NCBI RefSeq assembly: GCF_004745575.1
Contig: NZ_RPEM01000009.1
Coordinates: 1-64,000, forward strand
DNA from: Pseudotabrizicola sediminis
GTDB lineage: Bacteria; Pseudomonadota; Alphaproteobacteria; Rhodobacterales; Rhodobacteraceae
DNA: 64,000 nt
Direction of reading: 5' to 3'
Part shown: positions 29,137 through 38,280 of the stretch, in pieces
How positions within the stretch are numbered: position 1 is the stretch's first letter
Layout: each line of letters begins with the position of its first letter
Made by a program: the position numbers and the translations under genes
Notes under the pieces: model-generated
Databases searched by the model: none
Told to the model about the DNA's origin: nothing
What the model saw: the letters and a program-made list of their open reading frames with translations, nothing else

Positions 29137-30075
29137 ATGACAGCCCTGCCCAGCCCCCGCCATGACTCCGCCCTTGGCATCCTGTGCCTTTGTGCCGGGC
29201 TAGGCCTGTTTTCGGTGCAGGATCTGATCCTGAAGCTGCTGTCGGGCAGCTACCCGCTGTCACAGGCCATGGTGTTCCGCAGCCTGACCGCCCTGCCGCT
29301 GCTGCTGCTGCTGGCGCACCGCGACGGCGGGCTTGGCACCTTGTTCACCCCGGGCACGCGGGCGATGATTGCGCGCGGGCTGGTGATGTTCGTGGCCTAT
29401 GCGGCCTATTATCTGGCGCTTCCGGCCCTGCCTTTGGCGACGGCGGTCGCGCTGTACTTCTCGGCCCCCCTGTTCATCACCCTGCTGTCGATCCCCATGC
29501 TGGGTGAAACGGTGGGCTGGCGGCGCGGGCTGGCGGTTCTTGCGGGGTTTGGCGGTGTGCTGATCATCCTGCGTCCCGGCGCGGGCGTGTTTGATATCGC
29601 GGCGCTGCTGCCGGTGTTGTCGGGGTTCTGCTATGCGGTATCGATGATTTCGGCCCGCCGCCTGGGCCAGCGCGAAAGTGCGCCCGCCATGGCCTTCTGG
29701 GGCAATCTGGTGTTTCTGGGGATTGCAACCGCCATGGCCCTTGGCTTTGGCGGGGCCACCGCGCCCGACCTGCACCCGTCGCTGGCCTTCCTGATGCGCG
29801 GCTGGGTCTGGCCCACACCGCTGGATGCGACGCTGATGGCGGGCTGCGGCGTCATCGCCGCCCTTGGGCTGACCCTGCTGACGCAAGCCTACCGCATTGC
29901 CGACGCCAATGCCGTCACCCCGTTCGAATACAGCGCCATGCTCTGGGGCATCCTCTGGGGCTGGGCCTTTTTTGCCGAATGGCCCGATGCGTTGGCATGG
30001 ACGGGCATTGCCACCATTGTGGCGGCGGGGCTGTTTGTGCTTTGGCGTGAAAGGGTTACGCGGCAAAGTTCCTGA
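29137..30075 (+). CDS. DMT superfamily (EamA) transporter
   Basis: About 312 residues with ten hydrophobic helices in two EamA repeats. GLGLFSVQDLILKLLSGSYPLSQAMVFRS opens the first, within about residues 12-40, and VTPFEYSAMLWGILWGWAFFAEWPD lies in the second near the end. Substrate unknown. ATG at 29137 is preferred to the in-frame 29101 because the protein then begins just before the first helix; neither has a strong Shine-Dalgarno. Confidence 0.85.
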   Translation: MTALPSPRHDSALGILCLCAGLGLFSVQDLILKLLSGSYPLSQAMVFRSLTALPLLLLLAHRDGGLGTLFTPGTRAMIARGLVMFVAYAAYYLALPALPLATAVALYFSAPLFITLLSIPMLGETVGWRRGLAVLAGFGGVLIILRPGAGVFDIAALLPVLSGFCYAVSMISARRLGQRESAPAMAFWGNLVFLGIATAMALGFGGATAPDLHPSLAFLMRGWVWPTPLDATLMAGCGVIAALGLTLLTQAYRIADANAVTPFEYSAMLWGILWGWAFFAEWPDALAWTGIATIVAAGLFVLWRERVTRQSS

Positions 30076-30191
30076 GCCACCTGAACCCGACTGCCCCCTC
30101 AGGCGGGTTTTCGCCACCCCCGATCACACGGTCTTTCAACCGCTGAAACATGCGTTACAACACCGGGAAACAACCGTGGGGATGGTTCACC

Positions 30192-30770
30192 GTGACGCTG
30201 ACACAGATGACGCAGGGCCTTGCCCGCACCACCTTGCTGTGCGCCAGCCTGGCGCTGCTCACCGCTTGCGGGGACACCCTTACCAAATCCTCGATGGGTG
30301 CCCCGGCCCCCACGACGCTGAACCCCGACCTGAAGGCCAAAGCCATCGCCGAGGTCCGCGAAAAGCAGGCCAAAGGCGCGCGCGTCTGGTGCGTGCCCTT
30401 TGCCCGCACCGCATCGGGCGTTGATCTGAAAGGCAATGCAGGCACCTGGTGGACCGCCGCGAAAGGCACCTATTCGCGCGGGAAAGAGCCGGAAGCCGGG
30501 GCCGTCATGGTTTTCGCCCCGCATTCCAGCAGCCGTCTGGGCCATATTGCGGTGGTGTCCGAGGTGGTGTCGGACCGCGAGGTGCTGATCGACCATGCCA
30601 ACTGGGAGCGCAACAAGCTCTCGCTGAAAATGCCGGTGATCGATGTCTCGGCCAATAACGACTGGTCGAAAATCCGCGTTGAAGGCACGCCCGGCGTACT
30701 GGGCAATGCGCGTCCGATGCTCGGCTTTGTCTATCCCCGCAAGATCGGCGACGACGCCACTGAGAGCTGA
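30192..30770 (+). CDS. CHAP domain lipoprotein
   Basis: About 192 residues from the GTG at 30192, which has GGGGATGG upstream; ATG starts at 30150 and 30207 are alternatives. A lipoprotein signal ends in the lipobox LLTAC-G. The CHAP (NlpC/P60-like) domain carries the catalytic Cys in RVWCVPFARTASGVDL and the His in SRLGHIAVVSEVV, with an Asn in DHANWERNK. CHAP enzymes are amidases or endopeptidases of peptidoglycan. The product would be anchored to an envelope membrane. Confidence 0.82.
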   Translation: MTLTQMTQGLARTTLLCASLALLTACGDTLTKSSMGAPAPTTLNPDLKAKAIAEVREKQAKGARVWCVPFARTASGVDLKGNAGTWWTAAKGTYSRGKEPEAGAVMVFAPHSSSRLGHIAVVSEVVSDREVLIDHANWERNKLSLKMPVIDVSANNDWSKIRVEGTPGVLGNARPMLGFVYPRKIGDDATES

Positions 30771-30788
30771 GGCGAGGCCCCCGAAGGG

Positions 30789-31535
30789 TCAGCCCAGATC
30801 GCCAAACCGCGCCCGCAGCGCCGCGACATGCTGGCTTAACTGCGGCACCTGCGCCCATTGCCGCAGAAGATCGCCCCAGCGTAGCGGCACGAAGACCACG
30901 TCATCGCCCGCGACAGCCGCGCCAAACCGCGCAACCTCTTCGCGGTGCCGCGCCTTGGCAGCCTGATCCACCGGCTTGCCAGAGGACCAATGCGCAGGTT
31001 CGGCATACAGATACACAAGCACCGACCCCAGCCCCCGCTTTGAGGCCCGCGTGCGGATGCCATAGGCGTGTTTGACCAGTTGTACCGCGTCCAGAACCCG
31101 GAAATCCGCCGTACCCGCAATCAGCCCTTGGGCAAGTGCCGTGTAGCGCGCCATGTTCGGCCCCCAGACGGGGCGGTCGTAAACATCGGAAAACCCGGTC
31201 TGTTTGGCGGGGCGGAACGGCTCGAACCGCTTGCTTTCGACGCCCACCAGCGTGGTGTGGGTCACGAGTCCCACATCCAGCCAGGGGTGGCGCCCGCCCG
31301 ACCAGGGAAAGCGCATTTCGACCTCCAGATCCACCGTCTCTACCGCGCCCGCAGGCACGCCGGGTAAAGGCGGCAGGCTAGCGGGGCGGTCCAAAAACCA
31401 GCCAAAGGCATTGGCGACCAGCGCGGCAGAAGACTCGGCGCTGTCAAACTTGCCCGACCGCAGCTCATTGCCCGGCGCACGCGACAGGGCCTCCAGCACG
31501 CGGGCCTCGGGCAGATCGGGCAGGAAGTTCGGCAT
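30789..31535 (-). CDS. Uncharacterised protein with PD-(D/E)XK-like motif
   Basis: 248 residues. A D-x(n)-ExK arrangement is visible in PWLDVGLVTHTTLVGVESKRFEP, residues about 87-109, as in PD-(D/E)XK nuclease folds. The N-terminal part has ARVLEALSRAPGNELRSGKFDSAESSAALVANAFGWFLD. The end is rich in Trp and Arg (LRWGDLLRQWAQVPQL). AAGGAG lies nine bases before the ATG at 31535. It is a single gene with no methyltransferase beside it, so a restriction role is not indicated. The fold is inferred from the motif only. Confidence 0.6.
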   Translation of the reverse strand: MPNFLPDLPEARVLEALSRAPGNELRSGKFDSAESSAALVANAFGWFLDRPASLPPLPGVPAGAVETVDLEVEMRFPWSGGRHPWLDVGLVTHTTLVGVESKRFEPFRPAKQTGFSDVYDRPVWGPNMARYTALAQGLIAGTADFRVLDAVQLVKHAYGIRTRASKRGLGSVLVYLYAEPAHWSSGKPVDQAAKARHREEVARFGAAVAGDDVVFVPLRWGDLLRQWAQVPQLSQHVAALRARFGDLG

Positions 31536-31562
31536 GCAACGGGCTCCTTCGCGCTTTGGCAC

Positions 31563-31588
31563 GCCCCGGCCCTATCATGGGCCGGGGC
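31563..31588 (-). terminator. Perfect 10-bp hairpin after the 31623-32003 gene
   Basis: GCCCCGGCCC pairs with GGGCCGGGGC around TATCAT. It is 35 bp past the stop of the minus-strand gene ending at 31623. There is no T run. Confidence 0.5.
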
Positions 31589-31622
31589 GAAACGCCATTG
31601 GCGCGCGCCCCGCGCGGCAGCC

Positions 31623-32003
31623 CTATTTGACCGTAACGGTCACACAGCCCGACAGGGTCTCTCCCTTTACCTTCGCCGAGGTGTTGCGGGTACAGAACTT
31701 GTCCTTACCCTTGAAGCCGGGATTGGGCGTATAGACCATGCCTTTTGCAGATACCCCCAGCTTGCCCGATTTCGGTGCCGTGGTCAGCCTGATCTCTGTC
31801 GCCGGAATGCGTTCCGAATTGCCACCGCCAAAGCCCGTAAAGCCCATGGTGCAGGCCTTGTCCGCCGCCTGCATCTCGAACGCCCCGTTGCCCTTGCCAC
31901 TGGCCCAGCCCCGGCCAAAGCCGCCCGAACAGTCGGCAAGGGCCGAAGTGGCAGAAAAGGCACCAATCGCCAGACCGGCAAGCCCCGTTGTCATAATCTT
32001 CAT
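31623..32003 (-). CDS. Small secreted protein of unknown function
   Basis: 126 residues with a signal peptide (about 1-23, ending ALAD). The mature part has four cysteines (DCSGG, KACTMGF, KFCTRN, SGCVTV), suggesting two disulfides. The end KGKDKFCTRNTSAKVKGETLSGCVTVTVK resembles one strand pair of an Ig-like fold, but I cannot assign a family. Alternative start MTTGL lies nine bases downstream. Confidence 0.65.
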   Translation of the reverse strand: MKIMTTGLAGLAIGAFSATSALADCSGGFGRGWASGKGNGAFEMQAADKACTMGFTGFGGGNSERIPATEIRLTTAPKSGKLGVSAKGMVYTPNPGFKGKDKFCTRNTSAKVKGETLSGCVTVTVK

Positions 32004-32150
32004 CCGCCGTCTCCAATCGCATCGAAAAAATGAAACGTCACGCCGGACCGTCCGGTCATGACCCAGACAGCCTGCCACAGCCCCGCCTGCCGGCAAAGCC
32101 TTGCCTGATGCTCGGGTCCAAATCAGCTGTGCAGCCAAGGTGCACCAACG

Positions 32151-32179
32151 AAAAAGGGCCGCACCTTTCGGCACGGCCC
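32151..32179 (-). terminator. Rho-independent terminator of tig
   Basis: On the minus strand GGGCCGTGCC pairs with GGTGCGGCCC (two G-T pairs) around GAAA and is followed by TTTTT. It lies 23 bp past the tig stop. Confidence 0.85.
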
Positions 32180-32202
32180 CATTGTCGGCGCTGAAATAGT
32201 GG

Positions 32203-33537
32203 TCAGATCTCGTCCAGCGCGTCGATCGCCTTTTGCAGATCGTCCTTGCCGACCTCTTTCTCGGTCACGGTGGCCTGTGCCACGATGTGATCGACCACCT
32301 TGTCCTCGAACAGCGGCGCGCGCAGTTGCTGCTGCATCTGCGGGTTCTTCTGCACGAATTCGAAGAACTGGCGCTCTTGCCCCGGGTACTGGCGCGCGGC
32401 GTTCAGCACGGCTTGGGTCATCTCGGCGTCGGTCACGGTGATCTCGGCCTTGCGACCGATTTCGGCCAGGAGCAGGCCCAGACGCACCCGGCGCTCGGCC
32501 AGCGACTTGTGCTCGTCGGTCGGCTCGATGGCGTCGTGGTTGTGGCCCTGCACATCCGGGTTTTCTTCATGCCACAGCTGATGCGCGATCTGGTTGGCTT
32601 CCGCCTCGACCAAGGCCGCCGGAAGGTCGAACTTCACCAGACCGTCCAGCTGATCCAGCAAGGACCGCTTCAGGATGGCCCGGCTTGCGCCCTGGTATTC
32701 CACGCCCAGACGCTCGGCGATCTGGGTTTTCAGACCGGCCAGATCTTCGGCGCCATACTTCTTGGCCAGCTCGTCATCCAGTTCGGCAGCTTTCGGCTCT
32801 TTGACAGCCTTGACGGTGCATTCGAACACCGCAGCCTTGCCTGCCAGATGTGCCGCACCGTATTCGGCGGGGAAGGTCACGTCGACCTTCAGCTCGTCAC
32901 CGACCTTGGCGCCCACCAGCTGTGCCTCGAACCCCGGAATAAAGGAGTTGGACCCCAGAACCAGCGGGTAATCTTCAGCCGTGCCACCTTCAAAGTAGTC
33001 GCCGTCGACCGAGCCTTTGAAGTCTATGGTGATCTGGTCGCCGTCCTTGGCCTTGGCACCCTTCTTGCGGTCGTCAAACGACTGCGCGGTGGCGGCAAGG
33101 TTTTTCAGAGCCTCATCAACCGAGGCGTCATCGGCCTTTACCACCAGACGGTCCAGCGTGATTTTGGTCGCATCCAGCTCTGGGATCGGCGGCAGGCAGT
33201 CATAGGTCATCTCGACCACAACATCGCGGCCCTCGGCCCATTCGTGGCCGCCCTGCATCTGCACGGCAGGCTGCAGCGCCGGACGGTCGCCGGTCGCCTC
33301 GAAATGGTCTTTCATCGCGCCGTCAATGGCGTCCTGCATCGCGTCGCCCAACAGGCGCGGGCCAAACTGCTTGCGCAGGATCGCCATCGGCACCTTGCCC
33401 TTGCGGAAACCCTTCATCTCGATCTCGGGCTGCGCCTCGACCAGTTTTTCCTGAACCTTGGCTTCCAGTTCGGCAGCGGTCACGGTGATGGTGTAGCCGC
33501 GCTTCAGCCCTTCGTTCAGGGTCTCGGTGACTTGCAT
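32203..33537 (-). CDS. tig: Trigger factor
   Basis: 444 residues, the usual length. The N-terminal ribosome-binding domain carries the signature GFRKGKVP (about 43-50). The FKBP-type peptidyl-prolyl isomerase domain (about 150-245) has [15 protein letters not shown] and [17 protein letters not shown]. The C-terminal helical chaperone arms follow. It binds nascent chains at the ribosome exit. The frame extends far upstream over the tRNA, but [13 protein letters not shown] is the family start. Confidence 0.96.
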   Translation of the reverse strand: MQVTETLNEGLKRGYTITVTAAELEAKVQEKLVEAQPEIEMKGFRKGKVPMAILRKQFGPRLLGDAMQDAIDGAMKDHFEATGDRPALQPAVQMQGGHEWAEGRDVVVEMTYDCLPPIPELDATKITLDRLVVKADDASVDEALKNLAATAQSFDDRKKGAKAKDGDQITIDFKGSVDGDYFEGGTAEDYPLVLGSNSFIPGFEAQLVGAKVGDELKVDVTFPAEYGAAHLAGKAAVFECTVKAVKEPKAAELDDELAKKYGAEDLAGLKTQIAERLGVEYQGASRAILKRSLLDQLDGLVKFDLPAALVEAEANQIAHQLWHEENPDVQGHNHDAIEPTDEHKSLAERRVRLGLLLAEIGRKAEITVTDAEMTQAVLNAARQYPGQERQFFEFVQKNPQMQQQLRAPLFEDKVVDHIVAQATVTEKEVGKDDLQKAIDALDEI

Positions 33538-33703
33538 ATTTTCCCCATATCGGTTGGGCCGCCGGAACAGGCGGCAGTCAAAACTTTCCCGCCTCCCATA
33601 TTTATCACAGAGCGCGCTTGCAAGCCCGAATGGCGGCACCGCGCCCGAAACTTCGGCATCCCGGGGAATTTCCGCCTGAAGTGCCGGTCGGCACAAGAGG
33701 GCT

Positions 33704-33788
33704 TGGTGCGGGTGGAGGGACTTGAACCCCCACGCCTTGCGGCGCCAGAACCTAAATCTGGTGCGTCTGCCAATTTCGCCACACCCGC
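33704..33788 (-). tRNA. tRNA-Leu (anticodon UAG)
   Basis: On the minus strand GCGGGTG pairs with CACCCGC to close the acceptor stem, A73 follows, and CCA is encoded. The anticodon stem CCAGA/TCTGG holds loop TTTAGGT with anticodon TAG, reading CUA. The long variable arm with a GCAA loop and the T arm GGGGTTCAAGTCCC are characteristic of tRNA-Leu. It lies 166 bp upstream of tig. Confidence 0.95.
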
Positions 33789-34013
33789 ATCGGCAGCAGG
33801 CTCCCCTGCTGCGCGCAGGTCTTCTAGCAAAGCCCTGCGCGGGTGGCGAGGGCAAAAAGCGCGCGCCATCGCGCTTTGCCGCCCGGTTTGCGCGGACACA
33901 GCGCATCATTCCCGCCACGCATGTTCACAATTGTTAACGCAGCATGCGTGATTGCCTCGCCCCCGCCCTGATCTTGCCATAATCAGGAACAAAAAAAACA
34001 ATGAGGCAGCGTC

Positions 34014-34520
34014 ATGTTGGCAATGGAGATCACGATGGCAGAGCTTTCCTTTGGCCCCAGCGCGGGCACGGTAGACGCCGGCACTGTGATGCCGGATTGC
34101 GGCATCGGTGCTGGCACGCAGATCCTGACCCTGTCGGGTGCCAAGCCCGTCGAATTCATCGCCCCCGGTGACCGGGTCATCACCCGCGCCGGTGCACGCA
34201 CCGTGACCGGGGTGGAAATCGCCGTCGTCAAGAATGCACACGTTATCCGCATTTCCGCGGGTGTGCTGGGCAAGGACCGGCCAGAGGCCGACATGGTCGT
34301 CCCCCCCACCCAGCCCCTGTTGATCCGCGACTGGCGTGCCCGCGCGCTGACCGGCGTGGATCAGGCGGTCATGCTTGCAGGGCGTCTGGTCGATGGCGAT
34401 TACATCCGCGCCGAGATCGTGGCCGAAGCGCGTCTGGTCACCCTGCGCTTTGCCGAGCCGCAGGTGATCTATGCCGGCGGGCTGGAACTGGGCTGCGACC
34501 CCGTCATACCCGGCGCCTGA
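34014..34520 (+). CDS. Stand-alone Hint (Hedgehog/intein-like) domain protein
   Basis: 168 residues, almost all a Hint_2-type domain. GAGTQILTLSGAKPVEFIAPGDRVITR (about 32-58) is the start of the fold, RDWRARALTGVDQAVMLAGRLVDG the middle, and AEPQVIYAGGLELGCD the end. A cysteine sits just before the fold (DCGIGAGT), but the block-B histidine usual in SPQHRLL is replaced (PPTQPLL). Autoprocessing is therefore doubtful. Starts at 34023 and 34035 (GGAG upstream) are alternatives. A terminator follows. Confidence 0.75.
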   Translation: MLAMEITMAELSFGPSAGTVDAGTVMPDCGIGAGTQILTLSGAKPVEFIAPGDRVITRAGARTVTGVEIAVVKNAHVIRISAGVLGKDRPEADMVVPPTQPLLIRDWRARALTGVDQAVMLAGRLVDGDYIRAEIVAEARLVTLRFAEPQVIYAGGLELGCDPVIPGA

Positions 34521-34532
34521 GCAGCGTTCGAC

Positions 34533-34557
34533 AGACCGCCTTTGGGCGGTCTTTTTC
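34533..34557 (+). terminator. Rho-independent terminator after the Hint-like gene
   Basis: AGACCGCC pairs with GGCGGTCT around TTTG and is followed by a T run, 12 bp after the stop. Confidence 0.85.
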
Positions 34558-34571
34558 ATCGCTGGCCGTGT

Positions 34572-36203
34572 CTACAGCCCCAGCGAGCGGAACACCTTCG
34601 GCACCTCCTCGGGCAGATCCTCGGCAATCAGCCCGGGGCCAAAACTGCGCGCGCAGTCCACATGCAGCCAGGCCCCGGTGCAGGCGGCCTCAAACGGCGC
34701 ACAGCCCCGCGCCAGCAGCCCGCAGATGAACCCCGCCAACACATCCCCCGCCCCTGCGGTGGCCAACCAGGGGGCCGCGCGGTCGTAATCGGCGGAATGG
34801 ATGGCACAGCGCCCGTCCGGGGCCGCAATCACCGTATCCGGCCCTTTGAACAGCACCACACAGCCCGCACGCTTTGCTGCCGCGCGTGTGGCATCGACCT
34901 TGGAACAGGCGGGACCAGCGGCTGCAGGTGCCGCCAGCTTTGCCGCAAGATCAGGAAACAGCCGCGCAAACTCCCCCGCATGCGGCGTCAGCACACAGCC
35001 CTCGTGCAGCGCGTCAAACAGCACTGCATCCCGCGCAATCAGCGTCAGCGCATCGGCATCCAGCACCAGCGCCCGGCGGGGTAACCCCCGCCCTCCCCCC
35101 TCCAAAGGCCCGGCGTTTTCGCCCCCCGCATCCGTAGGGCGGGGTTCACCCCGCCATGCGTTATTAACCAACGCCACCCCAACCAGCCCAGCCTCCCGCG
35201 CTCCCAATCCCATCCCCGGCCCCAGACACAGCGCAGTGATCCGGCCATCCTCCAGCACCGCCGCCAAAGCCGCGGCATCTGCAACCTCGCGCAGCATCAC
35301 CGCATCCAGACGGGCCGCATGCTCGGCCACAGCATCCGGCGGGCAGGCAACCGTCACCAGCCCTGCCCCGATCCGCAGCGCCCCCCGCGCGGCCAGCCGC
35401 GCCGCGCCGCCGCGCCCCGCAGGGCCAGACAAGATAAGTGCATGGCCATGGTCAAACTTGTGCCCACCCGCTTTGCGCAGCCGCTCCGGATCAACGCCCA
35501 CAAGTCCGACCGCCCCCGCCCCTGCCCCTGCCAGCCCAATATCCTTTACCACCAGCCTGCCGCAAAGCGCCGGCCCCTCCTCCAGAACGTGCCCGATCTT
35601 TGCCCGGTGAAATGTCACGGTCAGATCAGCCCTGAACCGCGCAAGCGTCGATCCCTGTGCCGCAAGCACCCTGCCACTGTCCGCGCACAGGCCCGTCGGC
35701 ACATCCACCGCGACCAGATGCCCTTCCCCCAGACCTTGCCACGCGGCGATATCGGCCAGCACCTGCGCCGCCACCCCGTCAACCGGGCGCGACAGCCCGG
35801 TGCCGAACAGCGCATCGACCACCAGATCCATATGATCCCAGGGCAGCCCGGCAAAGCGCTCGCCCTCCAGCTGCCTCACCTCCCCCATTGCAGACCAGCG
35901 CGCACAGGTCACGCGCGCATCCGGCGGCAGCCGCCCGGCATCGCCATACACAAACACCTCCACCGTCCAGCCCAACCCCTTGAGCAACCGCGCCACCACA
36001 AACCCGTCGCCGCCATTGTTCCCCGGCCCGCACAACACCGCCGCCCGGTGCGACCCTGCCGCCAACGCCGGCCATTCCTCCATCACCGCCGCCACCACGC
36101 CCGCCCCGGCGCGCTCCATCAGTTCCAGCCCGGTGACCGCTTCGCTGGCAATCGCCGCCGCTTCAACGGCGCGCATTTGTGCAGATGTAAGAAGTTCTGT
36201 CAT
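34572..36203 (-). CDS. nnr: Bifunctional NAD(P)H-hydrate epimerase / ADP-dependent dehydratase
   Basis: 543 residues. The N-terminal epimerase (NnrE, about 1-205) has CGPGNNGGDGFVVARLL and VDALFGTGLSRP. The C-terminal dehydratase (NnrD, about 225-543) has LGPGMGLG, VLDADALTL, LTPHAGEFARL and ATAGAGDVLAGFICGLLA. The enzyme repairs hydrated NADH and NADPH. Residues about 345-377, between LGPGMG and DADAL, are an in-frame insertion made of two palindromes (see the repeat feature). The start at 36203 is preferred to 36269 by family similarity. Confidence 0.93.
   Translation of the reverse strand: MTELLTSAQMRAVEAAAIASEAVTGLELMERAGAGVVAAVMEEWPALAAGSHRAAVLCGPGNNGGDGFVVARLLKGLGWTVEVFVYGDAGRLPPDARVTCARWSAMGEVRQLEGERFAGLPWDHMDLVVDALFGTGLSRPVDGVAAQVLADIAAWQGLGEGHLVAVDVPTGLCADSGRVLAAQGSTLARFRADLTVTFHRAKIGHVLEEGPALCGRLVVKDIGLAGAGAGAVGLVGVDPERLRKAGGHKFDHGHALILSGPAGRGGAARLAARGALRIGAGLVTVACPPDAVAEHAARLDAVMLREVADAAALAAVLEDGRITALCLGPGMGLGAREAGLVGVALVNNAWRGEPRPTDAGGENAGPLEGGGRGLPRRALVLDADALTLIARDAVLFDALHEGCVLTPHAGEFARLFPDLAAKLAAPAAAGPACSKVDATRAAAKRAGCVVLFKGPDTVIAAPDGRCAIHSADYDRAAPWLATAGAGDVLAGFICGLLARGCAPFEAACTGAWLHVDCARSFGPGLIAEDLPEEVPKVFRSLGL
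35071..35170. repeat. Double-hairpin palindromic element inside nnr
   Basis: Two hairpins with identical arms, GGCGGGG-TAAC-CCCCGCC (35075-35092) and GGCGGGG-TTCA-CCCCGCC (35138-35155), lie about 45 bp apart. They are in frame within the dehydratase part of nnr and encode a Gly/Arg/Pro-rich segment not expected in the family. The borders are approximate. This looks like a REP/BIME-type element that entered a coding sequence. Confidence 0.65.
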
Positions 36204-36229
36204 ATCACCGCCCAAACCGTTCTCAAACC

Positions 36230-36256
36230 GCACAATATCACACCACTTTGCACAAT
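36230..36256. promoter_or_regulatory. Direct repeat GCACAAT upstream of glnB / nnr
   Basis: GCACAAT occurs at 36230-36236 and 36250-36256, 20 bp apart (two helical turns), in the divergent region between nnr and glnB. GCAC is part of NtrC half-sites. Seen directly; the link to NtrC is a guess. Confidence 0.25.
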
Positions 36257-36262
36257 AATTAA

Positions 36263-36724
<462 letters not shown>

Positions 36725-36792
36725 CCCATTTTCCGAACATCAGGCCCACCCGGCCTGCACTGTAAACACCCAAGAAACCGAAAGGCAGCATG

Positions 36793-38202
36793 ATGAGCGC
36801 GATCAAGAAAGCTCTGAAACTGATGAAGGATGAAGAGGTCGAATATGTCGACATCCGCTTCACCGACGTCAAAGGCAAGCTCCAGCACGTGACGCTGGTG
36901 AACGATCTGGTGGACGAGGACTTCTTTGAGGAAGGCTTCATGTTCGACGGGTCAAGCATCGCCGGCTGGAAATCCATCGACCAGTCCGACATGAAACTGA
37001 TCCCCGATGCAACTTCGGTCTATATTGATCCGTTCTATGCGGAAAAAACCATGTGCGTGCATTGCACCGTGGTCGAACCTGACACCGGCGAAGCCTACAG
37101 CCGGGACCCGCGCGGCACCGCGCTGAAGGCCGAAGCCTACCTCAAGTCATCGGGTATCGGCGACACCTTCTATTGTGGTCCCGAGGCTGAGTTCTTCCTG
37201 TTCGACGACGTGCGCTACTGCGTCACGCCGCAGAAAGTGTCGTTTCAGATCGACGCCGAAGCCGCCGCCTGGAACACCGACACCGAAATGGAAGGTGGCA
37301 ACCTCGCCCACCGCGCAGCCCACAAGGGCGGCTATTTCCCGGTCAACCCGGTGGATGAGGCGCAGGACATCCGCGGTGAGATGCTGTCCACCATGAAGCG
37401 CATGGGCATCAAGGTCGACAAACACCACCACGAGGTTGCGACCTGCCAGCACGAATTGGGCATGATCTTCGGCGGTCTGACCGAACAGGCCGACAACATC
37501 CAGAAGTACAAATACGTCATCCACAACGTGGCGGCAGCCTACGGCAAGACCGTGACCTTCATGCCAAAGCCGATGAAGGGTGACAACGGATCGGGCATGC
37601 ACGTGAACATGTCGATCTGGAAAGACGGCAAGCCTTTGTTTGCAGGCGACAAATACGCTGACCTGTCCCAAGAGGCGCTGTATTTCATCGGCGGTATCCT
37701 CAAGCACGCCAAGGCGCTCAACGCCCTGACCAACCCGGCGACCAACAGCTACAAGCGCCTGATCCCGGGCTTCGAGGCACCGGTTCTGCGCGCGTATTCT
37801 GCCCGTAACCGCTCGGGCTGCGTTCGTATTCCGTGGACGGAATCGCCCAAAGCCAAGCGTGTGGAAGCCCGCTTCCCCGATCCGGCGGCCAACCCCTATC
37901 TGGCGTTTGCCGCGCTGCTGATGGCCGGTCTTGACGGCATCAACAACAAGATCGATCCGGGTCCGGCGTCGGACAAAGACCTGTATGATCTGCCGCCTGA
38001 AGAACTGGCAGCGATCCCGACTGTTTGCGGTTCCTTGCGCGAAGCGCTGGAAGAGCTGGAAAAGGATATGGATTTCCTGCTGGCCGGTGACGTGTTCACC
38101 CGCGACCAGCTGGAAGGCTACATGGCGCTGAAATGGGAAGAGGTCTATGCCTATGAGCATACGCCGCACCCGATCGAATACGCGATGTACTATTCCTGCT
38201 GA
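36793..38202 (+). CDS. glnA: Glutamine synthetase type I
   Basis: 469 residues. It makes glutamine from glutamate and ammonia with [13 protein letters not shown], the metal-site [14 protein letters not shown] and the ATP-site block [16 protein letters not shown] are complete. The adenylylation tyrosine is Y398 in [10 protein letters not shown], so activity is probably controlled by GlnE through PII. The ATG at 36790 is directly adjacent and equally possible. A terminator follows. Confidence 0.97.
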   Translation: MSAIKKALKLMKDEEVEYVDIRFTDVKGKLQHVTLVNDLVDEDFFEEGFMFDGSSIAGWKSIDQSDMKLIPDATSVYIDPFYAEKTMCVHCTVVEPDTGEAYSRDPRGTALKAEAYLKSSGIGDTFYCGPEAEFFLFDDVRYCVTPQKVSFQIDAEAAAWNTDTEMEGGNLAHRAAHKGGYFPVNPVDEAQDIRGEMLSTMKRMGIKVDKHHHEVATCQHELGMIFGGLTEQADNIQKYKYVIHNVAAAYGKTVTFMPKPMKGDNGSGMHVNMSIWKDGKPLFAGDKYADLSQEALYFIGGILKHAKALNALTNPATNSYKRLIPGFEAPVLRAYSARNRSGCVRIPWTESPKAKRVEARFPDPAANPYLAFAALLMAGLDGINNKIDPGPASDKDLYDLPPEELAAIPTVCGSLREALEELEKDMDFLLAGDVFTRDQLEGYMALKWEEVYAYEHTPHPIEYAMYYSC

Positions 38203-38220
38203 TCCCAGCGATCCCGACAC

Positions 38221-38252
38221 AAAAGGCCGCCCCTCGGGGCGGCCTTTTTTTC
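38221..38252. terminator. Terminator after glnA
   Basis: AAAAGGCCGCCC pairs with GGGCGGCCTTTT around CTCG and ends in a long T run. AAAA on the other side lets it also serve the convergent minus-strand gene. Confidence 0.9.
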
Positions 38253-38280
38253 AATCCAGCCAACACCTTGAAGCGCTGCA

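Noticed and set aside
33906-34559. Minus-strand frame over the Hint-like gene
   Set aside because: The plus-strand frame has Hint motifs, a Shine-Dalgarno and a terminator; the reverse frame has none.
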